Shown: piece after piece, positions 1-8,627 of the stretch | How the letters are laid out: each line of letters opens with the position of its first letter | How positions within the stretch are numbered: the stretch's first letter is position 1 | Assembly: GCA_039815055.1 (NCBI GenBank) | Contig: JBCCAA010000025.1 | Span: forward strand, 1 to 41,322 | From: UBA5336 sp039815055 | Lineage (GTDB): Bacteria; Pseudomonadota; Alphaproteobacteria; Caulobacterales; Hyphomonadaceae | Direction of reading: 5' to 3' | Length of the DNA stretch: 41,322 nucleotides | The notes under the pieces: model-generated | The model's database searches: none | The model's input: only the letters and a program-made list of their open reading frames with translations | What the model was told of the DNA's origin: nothing | Position numbers and translations under genes: made by a program

Positions 1-858
1 CGCCGTGTGCATGGCGGGGTTGAGGCGGAGGGTGGCGGCTTCGGGCGGGGTATCGCGCCTGCGAACCTCCTGCTCAGCATTCAGGCGCGGCGCAGCATAA
101 AGGGCTGGCGCCCGTTTAGCGGTGAACTCCAGGAAGCCGTCGGGGTCCAACTCTACGAAACGTTCGGCGGCAACTTGAGTCAGTTCGGTTTCGTCCCCGT
201 CAAATTCGTCGAGAAAGTTTCGGAAGCTGCGCGCTTCGCTGCGGACCATGGCGCGCTCAAGCATATCGGCTGCCACCTTGTCATGGCTGCGCGCTTTGGC
301 TTCCAGCAGCGCAATCCGGCGTTTGACCATCTCGCGAATGGTCGGCGCGCGCTGGTATCGCTGGAGAAAGTCACGCAGCAGTGCCAGATCGTCTGTCACT
401 TCTATGCCGTTCAGCCATTCTCGCGTGGCTTCACGCTGTATGCGCTCGCTGTCGGGCAAGTCGGCTTCTGTGCGGCCATCTGGGCGTATATTGCGCGCTG
501 TCAGTGCGTTCAGGATGGACGGAAAGTCTGTGACGAGGGCGCTTTGCTCGCCGTAAAAATCGGGTGGTAGATCCTTGGCGGGATTGATGTCCTTGGTATG
601 GGCGCAGACCAGTTTTTCCTCATCGAGGGCGAGTTTCGATTCGTAGGGTACCCAGCGCGATTTCAGGGCTGGCGGTGACCAGATCGTGACCACGGCCTTT
701 GACGCCACGACATTGGCGATGATGACCTGTTCGAAGGTTTCGCCGGCGTTCAGTTCCGCGTCTGACCATGTTGAATAGCCCTCACGCCAAAGATCGCTCT
801 CCAGCTGGAGCTTCGGACCGGGCAGTGCTCGTGCATATGAAATAAAAACGTCGGCCAT
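1..858 (-). CDS. TIR-domain protein, C-terminus outside window
   Basis: The frame opens at an ATG at 858 with a GGAGGGG ribosome site about five bases upstream and stays open to base 1, so 286 residues are visible and the C-terminus is missing. Residues 1 to about 95 look like a bacterial TIR domain: it starts MADVFISYAR, has a central beta strand ending in TIW at 58-60, and carries WVPYE, whose Glu73 sits where NAD-cleaving TIR domains keep their catalytic glutamate. The rest is charged and probably helical, with no membrane segment and no domain I recognise. TIR proteins of this type can cleave NAD or act as scaffolds in immune signalling; which applies here is unknown. It diverges from the M28 peptidase gene. 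A second TIR gene with the same N-terminal pattern begins at 31008. Confidence 0.8.
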   Translation of the reverse strand, partial: MADVFISYARALPGPKLQLESDLWREGYSTWSDAELNAGETFEQVIIANVVASKAVVTIWSPPALKSRWVPYESKLALDEEKLVCAHTKDINPAKDLPPDFYGEQSALVTDFPSILNALTARNIRPDGRTEADLPDSERIQREATREWLNGIEVTDDLALLRDFLQRYQRAPTIREMVKRRIALLEAKARSHDKVAADMLERAMVRSEARSFRNFLDEFDGDETELTQVAAERFVELDPDGFLEFTAKRAPALYAAPRLNAEQEVRRRDTPPEAATLRLNPAMHTA

Positions 859-906
859 GGTGTCCCCTCCGTGGTGGGCCACACCCTAACGCCATGACCC
901 ACCCTT

Positions 907-920
907 GCAAGCGGGCTTGC
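907..920. repeat. Perfect inverted repeat between divergent genes
   Basis: GCAAGC and GCTTGC form perfect six-base arms around a two-base centre in the 128-base gap between the TIR gene and the M28 peptidase gene. It could be a regulator site or a chance hairpin. There is no T-run, so it does not look like an intrinsic terminator. Confidence 0.3.
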
Positions 921-986
921 CTTTGATGTGGCGGCGCAGCATGGTTTGGCGGATTGATACGATCCTGGTGCGGAGGGATGTGCCCC

Positions 987-2417
987 ATGTTGACCCCGAT
1001 ATTGCGCGCGGGCGCTGCGATTTGCCTGTTGGCCGCGGCGGTTGTGCCGGCCTCTGCCCAGGCGGTCACGCCCATCCCTGAGGCCAGGCTGGCCACCGCC
1101 GAGGCGTTGATCGACCGGGCGCTGACCGGCGATGAAGTGGGCCTGCAATTCGTTGAGGATTTGACCACCGAAATCGGCCCGCGCCTGGCCGGCAGTGAGG
1201 CCGAGCGCCGGGCGCGCGACTGGTCTAGCCGGGAGCTGTCGGCCCTGGGCTTTGACGCCGTGCGGGTGGAGGGGTTCGACATTCCATTCTGGTCGCGCGT
1301 GGTGGAGCGGGCGACGGTGGTCGGCCCCAATCCACAGACCTTTGTGGTGTCCGCGCTGGGCGGGTCTGCGCCAACGCCTGAGGGCGGTGTGACCGCTGAG
1401 GTCGTCCGGTTTGAAAGCCTGGCAGAGCTGACCGCGGCGGGCGAAGACGTGGTGGGCGGCAAGATCGTGTTCCTCGATGAGCCGATGCTGCGCACCATGG
1501 ATGGCTCGGGCTATGGCGCGGCGGTGCGCAAGCGGCGCAGCTGTGCGGCGATGACAATGGCGCGCGGCGGGGCGGGGTGTCTCATCCGCTCGGTCGGCAC
1601 GCAGGCGCGGCGGTTTCCCCACACCGGCATGATGGCGCGCAGCGGCGGCCCGATGGGCGAAGGTCCGGCGGCGGCCCTGTCGCCCCCCGATGCTGACCAG
1701 TTGACGCGGCTGTTGGAGCGCGGGCCGGTGACGCTGAACTTCGAAATCCAGGTCGAGACCGAGCGTGGTGCGCCGTCTGGCAATGTGATCGGCGAGCTGA
1801 TCGGCTCCCAGCGGCCAGAGGAGGTGGTGCTGATCGGGTGTCATCTGGACAGCTGGGACATGGGCACCGGCGCGCTGGATGATGGCGCGGGCTGTGGGAT
1901 TGTGGTCGGCGCAGCGCGTCTGATCGCCGATCTGCCGGAGCGGCCGGAGCGCACGATCCGCGTGGTGCTGTATGGGGCTGAAGAAGTCGGTCTGTTCGGC
2001 GGCGATGCCTATGCCCGGCGCCATGCAGCCGATCTGCCGAACCATATCCTGGCGTCCGAGAGCGATTTTGGCGCCGACCGGATCTGGCGGTTCGAAACCC
2101 GGTTTGGCGAAGGTGCGCTGCCCCATGCGCGGGCGCTGCAGGCGGTGCTGGCGCCCCTGACGATCATAGCGGGCAACAATGAAGCGCGCGGCGGGCCGGA
2201 TATCGGTGTGCTGCGTCGCGGCGGTGTGCCGGTGGTGACACCGCGCCAGAACGGCAACGACTATTTCGACTATCACCACACGCCCGACGATACATTCGAC
2301 AAGATCGACCCGTATGCGTTTCGCCAGAATGTGGCGGCCTATGCCGCGTTCACCTATCTGGTCGCCGACAGCGACTGGGACCTGCGCTCTGAAGCACCAA
2401 CGCTGGGCACGGAATAA
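987..2417 (+). CDS. M28 family metallopeptidase, exported
   Basis: A 476-residue zinc peptidase resembling carboxypeptidase Q-like M28 enzymes, which remove residues from peptides outside the cytoplasm. The chosen ATG gives a clean signal peptide (hydrophobic core, then ASAQA near residue 25) and lies about nine bases after GGAGGG; earlier in-frame starts place that site too close or inside the gene. Zinc-site motifs are visible: CHLDSWD near residue 285, LDDGAG near 298, YGAEEVG near 330 with the catalytic Glu pair, ESDFGAD near 358, and YHHTPDD near the C-terminus. The following gene begins six bases after the stop, so the two are probably co-transcribed. The family is clear; the substrate is not. 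Confidence 0.88.
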   Translation: MLTPILRAGAAICLLAAAVVPASAQAVTPIPEARLATAEALIDRALTGDEVGLQFVEDLTTEIGPRLAGSEAERRARDWSSRELSALGFDAVRVEGFDIPFWSRVVERATVVGPNPQTFVVSALGGSAPTPEGGVTAEVVRFESLAELTAAGEDVVGGKIVFLDEPMLRTMDGSGYGAAVRKRRSCAAMTMARGGAGCLIRSVGTQARRFPHTGMMARSGGPMGEGPAAALSPPDADQLTRLLERGPVTLNFEIQVETERGAPSGNVIGELIGSQRPEEVVLIGCHLDSWDMGTGALDDGAGCGIVVGAARLIADLPERPERTIRVVLYGAEEVGLFGGDAYARRHAADLPNHILASESDFGADRIWRFETRFGEGALPHARALQAVLAPLTIIAGNNEARGGPDIGVLRRGGVPVVTPRQNGNDYFDYHHTPDDTFDKIDPYAFRQNVAAYAAFTYLVADSDWDLRSEAPTLGTE

Positions 2418-2423
2418 CCGGTC

Positions 2424-2939
2424 ATGACGGCGCCGAGGCGTGTGCGCACGTGCCTGGATACGGTGGCTTATGCCCTGGACCTGGCGGTTGAGCAGGCAGA
2501 CACCGGGCATTGGCGCTGGGTCAGCGTGGCGCTTATTACCGCGCTTCAGGCCGCATGTGTCGCGGCCTTGTCGGGTTATCCGTCAGCTGAAGACGAAGAT
2601 GTGACAGTGCCCGGCGATCCGGCCCAGATCGCCAGCTTGCAGACCCTGCTACGGCGGGTCGCCAGCACCGACTATCTGAGTGATCCCGAACGGCTGAAAG
2701 GGCAGGGCCGAGCGGTGGCCGATGCACTTGAGTTGCAGGCATTTCGCAACCAAGCGCTCCATGTTCCGGTCGATGGCTCGCCGGCGTCTTACGCGCAGGT
2801 TGAGGCTCTCATTCCAACTGCGATTGTTATCCTTCGCCATTTGATCCTCGATCAGCCCGCGTTTGACCCCGCGCCCCACGCCCAAACGGTCTCGCAGATC
2901 GAACACGCAATCGTGCGCCTGTCTGGGGGGAAACGTTAA
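2424..2939 (+). CDS. HEPN-like hypothetical protein
   Basis: A 171-residue, mainly helical cytoplasmic protein. The N-terminal half has an HWRWVSVALITALQ helix, of a kind common in HEPN-type proteins. A later helix carries RNQALH, with Arg108 and His113 in the R-x4-H spacing of HEPN ribonuclease sites. HEPN domains occur in RNA-cutting toxins and in non-catalytic helical proteins, so activity cannot be assumed. No antitoxin-like partner is adjacent: the gene sits between an M28 peptidase and the envC-like gene and is probably part of that transcript. The HEPN assignment rests on motif and helix pattern only. Confidence 0.6.
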   Translation: MTAPRRVRTCLDTVAYALDLAVEQADTGHWRWVSVALITALQAACVAALSGYPSAEDEDVTVPGDPAQIASLQTLLRRVASTDYLSDPERLKGQGRAVADALELQAFRNQALHVPVDGSPASYAQVEALIPTAIVILRHLILDQPAFDPAPHAQTVSQIEHAIVRLSGGKR

Positions 2940-2974
2940 TTTGGCAGTCATGCCTTTCAGCGTAGTCTGGCGGG

Positions 2975-4198
2975 ATGGTGGCAGCGGCGCGGTTCTTGAT
3001 CATAGCGTCGGCGTTTTCGCTTCTGGCGGCAGCGCCGGACACGTTCACCGTTGATGAGGTTCGCGCGTTGGAGGCCGAAAAGGCGGCTGCGCAGGCCGAA
3101 CTCGCGGCGCTTGAGTCCGCCGGCACCACGGTCAGCACCGATCTTGATACGCTGGAGCGGCAGATGATTGCCGCCGCCATGGAAAGCCAGCGCCGCGAAG
3201 AGCAAGCCACGATTGCCGAGCGCCGGCTGATCGATTTGCAAACCCGGTTACTCTCGACTCGCCAGTCGTTGATTGATGATCGGGCGTCACTGGAAGACCT
3301 GTTGGGACTGCTCGCAACCCAGGGCCGCGATACCCCGCCAGCACTGATCGTATCACCTGACCGCGCGAATGAGGCGGTGCGCCGTGCCATCGTCACCGGG
3401 GATGCCGGGCCGCGGCTGGCGGAGAAAGTGTCTGCGCTTGGGACAGAACTCGACACGCTGAACCGGTTGGAGCGCAGTATTCGTCGCGAGCGCGCCGAGC
3501 TGGAGGCGGCAGAAGCGGTACTGGATCTGAAACAGGCCGAAATCCTTAGGTTATCTGCAGCCAAGCGGGCAGCGTTTGAGAATGTCGCCGGAGATGTCGC
3601 GCGATTACGCGCGCGCGTGGACACGTTGGCGGCCCAGGCCGGGTCGTTGCGTGATCTGTTGGCCGACCTTGAAGCGACCGCGCCGCGTGTGCCTGGCACT
3701 AAGCCGTCGATCCGACCACGCCTTGCGGCCGTCACCCCGCCGCCGGGCACAACGCCGCCACAGCCGATCGCTTTGCCTGCGCCAGACCCCGACATGCGCC
3801 CCCTCGGCGAAGCACAGCTTGGCGGGCTCGCACGCCCGGTGACAGGACTGGTTTCAGTGGGATTTGGCGACCGTTTGCCGGGCGGAGGCCGCTCAGAAGG
3901 CATTTACACACAGACACGGCCCGAGGCGCAAATCGTAGCACCTGTTGACGGTCGCATTGAGTATGCTGGACGTTTTCGCAGTTATGGTGAAATGTTGATC
4001 TTGCGGACAAGTGATGACTACCATGTTATATTGAGCGGAATGGGCCAGATTTACGGTTCTGTCGGCCAGTCTGTGCGTGCAGGCGAACCGATAGGCCAGA
4101 TGATGACCCGGACCGAGCCGCCGCCTGAGCTGTATATGGAGCTTCGGCGAGGCGACGGATCGATGGATCCGGCCAGTTGGATGAAACGCGGGCGATGA
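2975..4198 (+). CDS. EnvC-like murein hydrolase activator (degenerate LytM/M23)
   Basis: 407 residues: a signal peptide at 1-20, a long Glu/Ala/Arg-rich coiled coil at about 25-230, a Pro-rich linker, and a C-terminal LytM (M23) domain from about 280. The domain fold is recognisable (IVAPVDGRIEYAGRF, then SVGQSVRAGEPIG), but the zinc ligands are gone: the HxxxD region reads GIYTQT and the usual HxH near the end reads LYMEL. EnvC-type proteins with such losses do not cut peptidoglycan; they activate amidases during cell separation. The ctpA start follows the stop by about 23 bases, matching the alphaproteobacterial envC-ctpA-yibQ-rppH order. Confidence 0.85.
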   Translation: MVAAARFLIIASAFSLLAAAPDTFTVDEVRALEAEKAAAQAELAALESAGTTVSTDLDTLERQMIAAAMESQRREEQATIAERRLIDLQTRLLSTRQSLIDDRASLEDLLGLLATQGRDTPPALIVSPDRANEAVRRAIVTGDAGPRLAEKVSALGTELDTLNRLERSIRRERAELEAAEAVLDLKQAEILRLSAAKRAAFENVAGDVARLRARVDTLAAQAGSLRDLLADLEATAPRVPGTKPSIRPRLAAVTPPPGTTPPQPIALPAPDPDMRPLGEAQLGGLARPVTGLVSVGFGDRLPGGGRSEGIYTQTRPEAQIVAPVDGRIEYAGRFRSYGEMLILRTSDDYHVILSGMGQIYGSVGQSVRAGEPIGQMMTRTEPPPELYMELRRGDGSMDPASWMKRGR

Positions 4199-4221
4199 TC
4201 CCGGTAGGAAGGAGTATGCAA

Positions 4222-5538
4222 ATGCGGGCAATGCTGACGGGAGCGGCCATCGGCGTCGTCATGGGTGGTCTTGCAGTTGGTGTGTCCAGCTTTGCATGGC
4301 CGGACTCAGCGGCGAACTCACGCAACTCCACTTATCAGCAGCTGGACCTGTTTGCAGAAATCCTGGCGCGCGCGCGCGCCGACTATGTTACTGAGATTGA
4401 CGAAGCTGACGCGATGGAAGCGGCCATTGATGGCATGCTGACATCGCTGGACCCCCATTCCAGTTATTTATCGCCCGATGATTTCCGCTCCATGCAAGTG
4501 CAAGCCTCCGGTGAATATGGCGGCCTCGGCATTGAAGTGACCATGGAAGATGGCTTTCTAAAAGTTGTCACGCCCATGGATGACACGCCTGCCAGCGAAG
4601 CCGGCATTGAAAGCGGCGACCTTCTGACGGCAATAGATGGCCGCCCGATCATCGGTCAGACGCTGTCAGATGCGGTGAAAGACATTCGCGGCCCGGTTGG
4701 CTCTGAGATTACATTGACGGTTCTGCGCGAAGGTCAGGATACGTTTGACGTAACGCTGGCGCGTGAAGTCATCCGGCCAAAGTCTGTGACCTGGAAAACC
4801 ATTGAAGACGATATCGCCTATCTGCGTGTGTCTACCTTCAATGAGCGTACGACGGATCTGCTCGAAGAATCGATTTCCGGCATCAAGACGGACATCGGTT
4901 CGCGCCCGGCAGGCATTGTTCTGGATCTGCGAAACAATGGCGGCGGTCTGCTCGACCAGGCTGTATCGGTGAGCGACAAGTTCCTGTCCGGCGGCGAGGT
5001 GGTCTCCACCCAGGGTCGGCGGGCTGCAGATATTGAGCGTTACAACGCTCGCGCCGGGGAAGAGTTCCGCGGCGTGCCGATTGTCGTGCTGATCAATGGC
5101 GGGTCTGCGTCGGCGTCAGAAATCGTCGCTGGCGCTTTGCAGGACCGTGACCGCGCCACCGTACTGGGCATGACCAGTTTCGGCAAAGGCTCGGTTCAGA
5201 CCGTTATTCCGCTCGGTGCTGAAAAAGGCGCCATCCGGCTGACCACGGCGCGCTATTACACGCCCGCAGGCCGTACGATCCAGTCCAGCGGCATTGATCC
5301 TGATCTGGAAGTTTCCCAGCGCCGGGTGTCTGCCGAAGAACTGGAATCGCTTCGCCGGTGGTCTGAAGCTGACCTTCCAAACGCCCTCGACAATGAAAAT
5401 GGCGCGGAGCGCGAAGGCCCGCATGTGCCGGAAGACCAACCGCCCGTCGACTATGAGGGCGAAGATTACCAGCTCGACCGTGCGGTAGAGGTTATTCGCG
5501 GCGTTTATCGCCGGGCTGACCTGCCGAATGCCGGATAA
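4222..5538 (+). CDS. ctpA: Carboxy-terminal processing protease (S41)
   Basis: A 438-residue periplasmic serine protease of the C-terminal processing family. An N-terminal hydrophobic segment (about 4-25) exports or anchors it. A PDZ domain covers roughly 92-175, beginning at YGGLGIEV. The protease domain has LDLRNNGGG, the serine motif GGSASASE (293-300) and the lysine motif FGKGS (Lys322), giving a complete Ser-Lys dyad. The ATG at 4222 is preferred because GGAAGGA lies about eight bases upstream; an ATG two codons earlier is too close to it. Its substrates probably include cell-wall enzymes or their regulators, as inferred from the envC-like and yibQ neighbours. Confidence 0.93.
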   Translation: MRAMLTGAAIGVVMGGLAVGVSSFAWPDSAANSRNSTYQQLDLFAEILARARADYVTEIDEADAMEAAIDGMLTSLDPHSSYLSPDDFRSMQVQASGEYGGLGIEVTMEDGFLKVVTPMDDTPASEAGIESGDLLTAIDGRPIIGQTLSDAVKDIRGPVGSEITLTVLREGQDTFDVTLAREVIRPKSVTWKTIEDDIAYLRVSTFNERTTDLLEESISGIKTDIGSRPAGIVLDLRNNGGGLLDQAVSVSDKFLSGGEVVSTQGRRAADIERYNARAGEEFRGVPIVVLINGGSASASEIVAGALQDRDRATVLGMTSFGKGSVQTVIPLGAEKGAIRLTTARYYTPAGRTIQSSGIDPDLEVSQRRVSAEELESLRRWSEADLPNALDNENGAEREGPHVPEDQPPVDYEGEDYQLDRAVEVIRGVYRRADLPNAG

Positions 5539-5656
5539 GTCAAACTTCCGGCATTTTCTCCACAGATCTTAAAGATGCTTTGCCGGTTGTTAACTGGTTT
5601 AGGGCATCGAATACGCCTCCCTTTCTGGCAATCGGGCCGGTCAAACGAGGCGACAT

Positions 5657-6955
5657 ATGTCCACAAGGCGCACCGAATCTCCGTCGGTCTTCAAGACGGC
5701 ACTGATCCATTCCGGATTGGCCGCTCTGACCTTCGCCGCAATCGCGGGCACGGGCGGTGCAGCCATTCAGTTGGCGGGTGATCCGCGCGATGCGGGCCCC
5801 AGTATGGACATGGCGATGTTCGACGATCCGAATGCGCCAACTGACCTCCAGTTGAAGACCCGCTTTGCCGAACGTGACCGCGCGAGCCTGCAACTCGCCG
5901 CCATGATGCCCGCTGAGACTGCCGCGCTGCCAGCCGAGCCGAGCCTTGGTATTGGCTATCCCCAGGGTGCCGGTCCCAGTGCCGCCGTCCAGCCTGCATC
6001 TGCTGCCTCTGTCGCTTCGGACATGCCGGAAGGAGTTCGGATCAATGGGCGCACCGTGTTCCCAGGTGAAGCCCTCAGCGATGTGATGGAACTTGGTGAG
6101 TTACCAACATCGCCGCTGCAAGGACTGCACGCGCGCAACAGCAACGGATTTTTGCCGATTGTCGCTGAGGACGGCCAGACGATCTCAGAGGCGTATGCGC
6201 GCCCGCATGTCGCGCGTCCTGGCCAGCCAACAGCCTCGATCATTCTCGGCGGCCTGGGTATCAACTACACCCATACCAAGTCGGCCATCGAAGAACTGCC
6301 ACCGGAAGTCACGCTGTCGTTCGCCGCCCATGCCCGCGGCTTGCAGACGTGGATCAAACGGGCCCGCGATGCTGGCCATGAAGTACTGATCGAATTGCCC
6401 CTGGAGCCGATGGAACCTGGCCGTGTGCGGCTTCATGCCCACACCCTGAAAAGCGCCGCCGATGCAAGTGACAATCAGACCAATCTGGAGCGGATCCTGG
6501 CGCTGGGCCACGGCTATTTCGGCGTTATGAATTTTCAGGGCGACAAGTTCATCACCAACACCGATGCTGCGGTCGACATGTTCAAAGCGCTGAATGCCCG
6601 CGGTGTGGCCTTTGTTGAAGATGGGAACCTACCGGGCTCGACGCTTCGAGATGCTGCCGGTGAGGCGGGCGCAAGCTATTCGCGCGCCAATTTCGTCATC
6701 GATGCCCGCATTGATGCGGACTCCATGCGGGGCCAACTCCAGGCACTGGAGGCCGAAGCGCTATCCTCCGGCCAAGCGCTTGGCACCGCCATCGCCTATC
6801 CGCTAACCATCGATATCGTAATGGAATGGACAAATCGTCTGGAGCAGAAAGGGATCGTTCTCGCGCCGGCATCCAGCCTGCAGGCCGTTCCCGCGCCGGT
6901 AACGCGCGATGTAACGATGATGGATGCGCCGGACGAGGCCGCAAAGCTTCCCTAA
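5657..6955 (+). CDS. Divergent polysaccharide deacetylase family protein (YibQ-like)
   Basis: 432 residues with an N-terminal membrane anchor at about 18-40, a low-complexity linker to about 185, and a C-terminal divergent polysaccharide deacetylase (DUF610/YibQ) domain. It shows the family's IILGGLGIN start, the VTLSFAAHA strand, IELPLEPME, and a late AYPLTID strand. Family members lie next to envC and ctpA in many proteobacteria; catalytic activity has not generally been established for them. The start has a GAGG site six bases upstream. The 118-base gap after ctpA may allow separate expression. Confidence 0.85.
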   Translation: MSTRRTESPSVFKTALIHSGLAALTFAAIAGTGGAAIQLAGDPRDAGPSMDMAMFDDPNAPTDLQLKTRFAERDRASLQLAAMMPAETAALPAEPSLGIGYPQGAGPSAAVQPASAASVASDMPEGVRINGRTVFPGEALSDVMELGELPTSPLQGLHARNSNGFLPIVAEDGQTISEAYARPHVARPGQPTASIILGGLGINYTHTKSAIEELPPEVTLSFAAHARGLQTWIKRARDAGHEVLIELPLEPMEPGRVRLHAHTLKSAADASDNQTNLERILALGHGYFGVMNFQGDKFITNTDAAVDMFKALNARGVAFVEDGNLPGSTLRDAAGEAGASYSRANFVIDARIDADSMRGQLQALEAEALSSGQALGTAIAYPLTIDIVMEWTNRLEQKGIVLAPASSLQAVPAPVTRDVTMMDAPDEAAKLP

Positions 6956-6982
6956 TCGGCGCGCGCCTATAACCTAGCAGCC

Positions 6983-7480
6983 ATGACAGACTTGAAACGT
7001 GACCCTGCGCGGTATCGCCCCAATGTGGGCCTCGCTCTATTTTCCAAAGCCGGACATGTGTTCGTCGGCCGGCGGATCAATGGCCGTGGCCCGTTCCAGT
7101 GGCAAATGCCACAAGGCGGGATCGACGAGGGCGAGAATTCAGCTGACGCTGCGCTTCGAGAGCTGGACGAGGAAGTGGGCGTATCCACCAATCTGGTCGA
7201 TGTGCTCGAAGAAACCAGCGACTGGCTTTACTATGATTTTCCGCCCGACCTGTTGCGGCGCCTGCCGGGGCCCTATCTCGGGCAGCGGCAGAAATGGTTC
7301 GCGCTGCGCTTTCGCGGCTCAGACAGCGATGTGCGTCTGGATCGACATACCCCGGAGTTTGATGCCTGGCGCTGGGCGCGGCTTGAAGAAACGCCCGATC
7401 TGATTGTTCCGTTCAAGCGCCCCGTCTATGAAGCGGTCGCCCAACGTTTTGGGGCCTGGACGGAACCTGTGAAAGCCTGA
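6983..7480 (+). CDS. rppH: RNA pyrophosphohydrolase (Nudix)
   Basis: A 165-residue Nudix enzyme that removes pyrophosphate from the 5' end of primary transcripts and so starts mRNA decay. A complete Nudix box at 45-67 begins GGIDEGE and ends RELDEEVGV. RYRPNVGLALF at the N-terminus and the QWQMPQGGID strand match the RppH subgroup. It follows yibQ by 27 bases, as in other alphaproteobacteria. The 3' end may overlap a small convergent gene (7426-7605). Confidence 0.93.
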   Translation: MTDLKRDPARYRPNVGLALFSKAGHVFVGRRINGRGPFQWQMPQGGIDEGENSADAALRELDEEVGVSTNLVDVLEETSDWLYYDFPPDLLRRLPGPYLGQRQKWFALRFRGSDSDVRLDRHTPEFDAWRWARLEETPDLIVPFKRPVYEAVAQRFGAWTEPVKA

Positions 7481-7605
7481 TCCGGCGTCCCTGGCATTTG
7501 GGAGACTGGGATATCGAGGTCGCGGGTAATCGGCGCGGTCGCGTCGCTGCAGGCCATCGCGTTGATCGCAACCAGGGCGGCAAGGCGGGTCAGAAGACGT
7601 TTCAT
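7426..7605 (-). CDS. Small putative lipoprotein
   Basis: A 59-residue frame starting MKRLLTRLAALVAINAMAC, a plausible lipoprotein signal with Cys19 after NAMA, followed by a short hydrophilic mature part. It fills the gap between rppH and the Crp-type gene and overlaps the 3' end of rppH by 55 bases on the opposite strand. The ribosome site is weak. The signal-like N-terminus is the only support; it could be a chance frame. Confidence 0.4.
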   Translation of the reverse strand: MKRLLTRLAALVAINAMACSDATAPITRDLDIPVSQMPGTPDQAFTGSVQAPKRWATAS

Positions 7606-7682
7606 CTGGGTGGGGTCTTCAGGTAAAGTGGCGTGTCGATTGCGTCGACAAGGGCAGCGCAGACCGGGGAAGGGCCAAGGGC

Positions 7683-8393
7683 ATGGCTGAAGATCGCAAC
7701 ATCACAGAGCTCCTTCGAGCTTCCGATATGTTCATTGGCCTCACCGAAAGCGCATTGGCGGTCCTGGCAGAACGTGGCCACACAAGACCTATGGCGCGCG
7801 GCGAAGTGTTGTTCAGCGTCGGTGATGAAAGCGATGCCTTGTTCATGGTGCTTGAGGGGCGCGTCGTACTCAGCCGATTTACCAGTGAGGGCAAGGAGAT
7901 TGCCCTGGCGGCAATGGAGCCCGGTGGCGTGTTCGGGGAGCTGTCGCTCATCGATGGCGAGCCGCGATCTGCCGATGCTAGTGTGGTGGAGGCGGGCACG
8001 CTCTATGTGCTCGATCGCGCGGCTTTTCAGAACGCCTTGGCCGCCGAACCGTCGATCGCCTTGTCAATGTTGGAAGTGTTGAGCCAGCGTCTGCGCGCAA
8101 CCAACCGGCTGGTTGAAAGCGTGTCGTTCCTTGAGCTTGGCCCACGCCTGTCTCGGCTGTTGCTGATCCTGGCGGCGCGCGGGGACCGTTTAGACAGCGG
8201 TGAGATCATGTTACCGGCGAGATATACGCAAACCGAGCTTGCAAAACGCATCGCTGCCAGCCGGGAAAGTGTGTCCAAACAAATCGCGAAATGGACAAGA
8301 GACGGCGTGCTGCGCAGCCAGGATGGCCGGCTCGTCCTGGCCGACGTCGAGCGCATCAATCTGTGGGCTGACGATATGGACCTGGAGCTTTAA
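7683..8393 (+). CDS. Crp/Fnr family transcriptional regulator
   Basis: 236 residues with a cyclic-nucleotide-binding fold at about 15-130 (GEVLFSVGDESD, FGELSLIDGEPRSA) and a C-terminal winged HTH at about 165-225 (TQTELAKRIAASRESVSKQI). It lacks the N-terminal cysteine cluster of oxygen-sensing FNR. The pocket sequence GELSLIDGEPRSA resembles cAMP-type pockets, but the ligand cannot be assigned. It stands alone between rppH and a tRNA gene. A GC-rich hairpin follows the stop. Confidence 0.9.
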   Translation: MAEDRNITELLRASDMFIGLTESALAVLAERGHTRPMARGEVLFSVGDESDALFMVLEGRVVLSRFTSEGKEIALAAMEPGGVFGELSLIDGEPRSADASVVEAGTLYVLDRAAFQNALAAEPSIALSMLEVLSQRLRATNRLVESVSFLELGPRLSRLLLILAARGDRLDSGEIMLPARYTQTELAKRIAASRESVSKQIAKWTRDGVLRSQDGRLVLADVERINLWADDMDLEL

Positions 8394-8399
8394 GCCGAA

Positions 8400-8419
8400 C
8401 CTCGCCGCATGGGGCGAGG
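8400..8419 (+). terminator. Possible hairpin after the Crp-type gene
   Basis: CCTCGCC and GGCGAGG form a seven-base perfect stem six bases after the stop codon. No T-run follows, so it is at best a weak intrinsic terminator or an mRNA-end stabiliser. Confidence 0.35.
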
Positions 8420-8508
8420 TCGCAAAGGCCCCAAATCAAACCGCACCAGAGCCCTGATCCCGATACATCACGAAGGGCGAAACCCCACAGTTTGAGATCA
8501 AACAAATA

Positions 8509-8585
8509 TGGCGCACCCATCAGGATTCGAACCTGAGACCTCTGCCTTCGGAGGGCAGCGCTCTATCCAGCTGAGCTATGGGTGC
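8509..8585 (-). tRNA. tRNA-Arg (anticodon CCG)
   Basis: On the - strand the acceptor stem GCACCCA (from 8585) pairs with TGGGTGC. The D arm GCTCAGCTGGATAGAGC, the anticodon stem CTGCC/GGCAG with loop CTCCGAA, and the T arm with GGTTCGAATCC are all present. The loop centre CCG reads the arginine codon CGG. The discriminator is G and CCA is encoded at 8509-8511. The mature body is 74 bases. Confidence 0.96.
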
Positions 8586-8627
8586 TGGCCGAGGCGTGTC
8601 GTTAGCTGAAATTCTCGCCCGGTGCAA

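Noticed and set aside
750..2510. 586-residue open frame on the - strand
   Set aside because: It lies opposite the M28 peptidase gene, is rich in Arg, His, Gln and Pro without any motif, and is a by-product of high GC.
2827..3903. 358-residue open frame on the - strand
   Set aside because: Antisense to the envC-like gene; Ser/Arg-rich low complexity with no domain.
4365..4382. GC-alternating run inside ctpA as a join like the one at 40950
   Set aside because: The reading frame and the S41 protein continue normally across it.
8509..8585. tRNA-Arg as attachment site for a mobile element
   Set aside because: No integrase is nearby and I found no repeat of the tRNA 3' end in the flanks.
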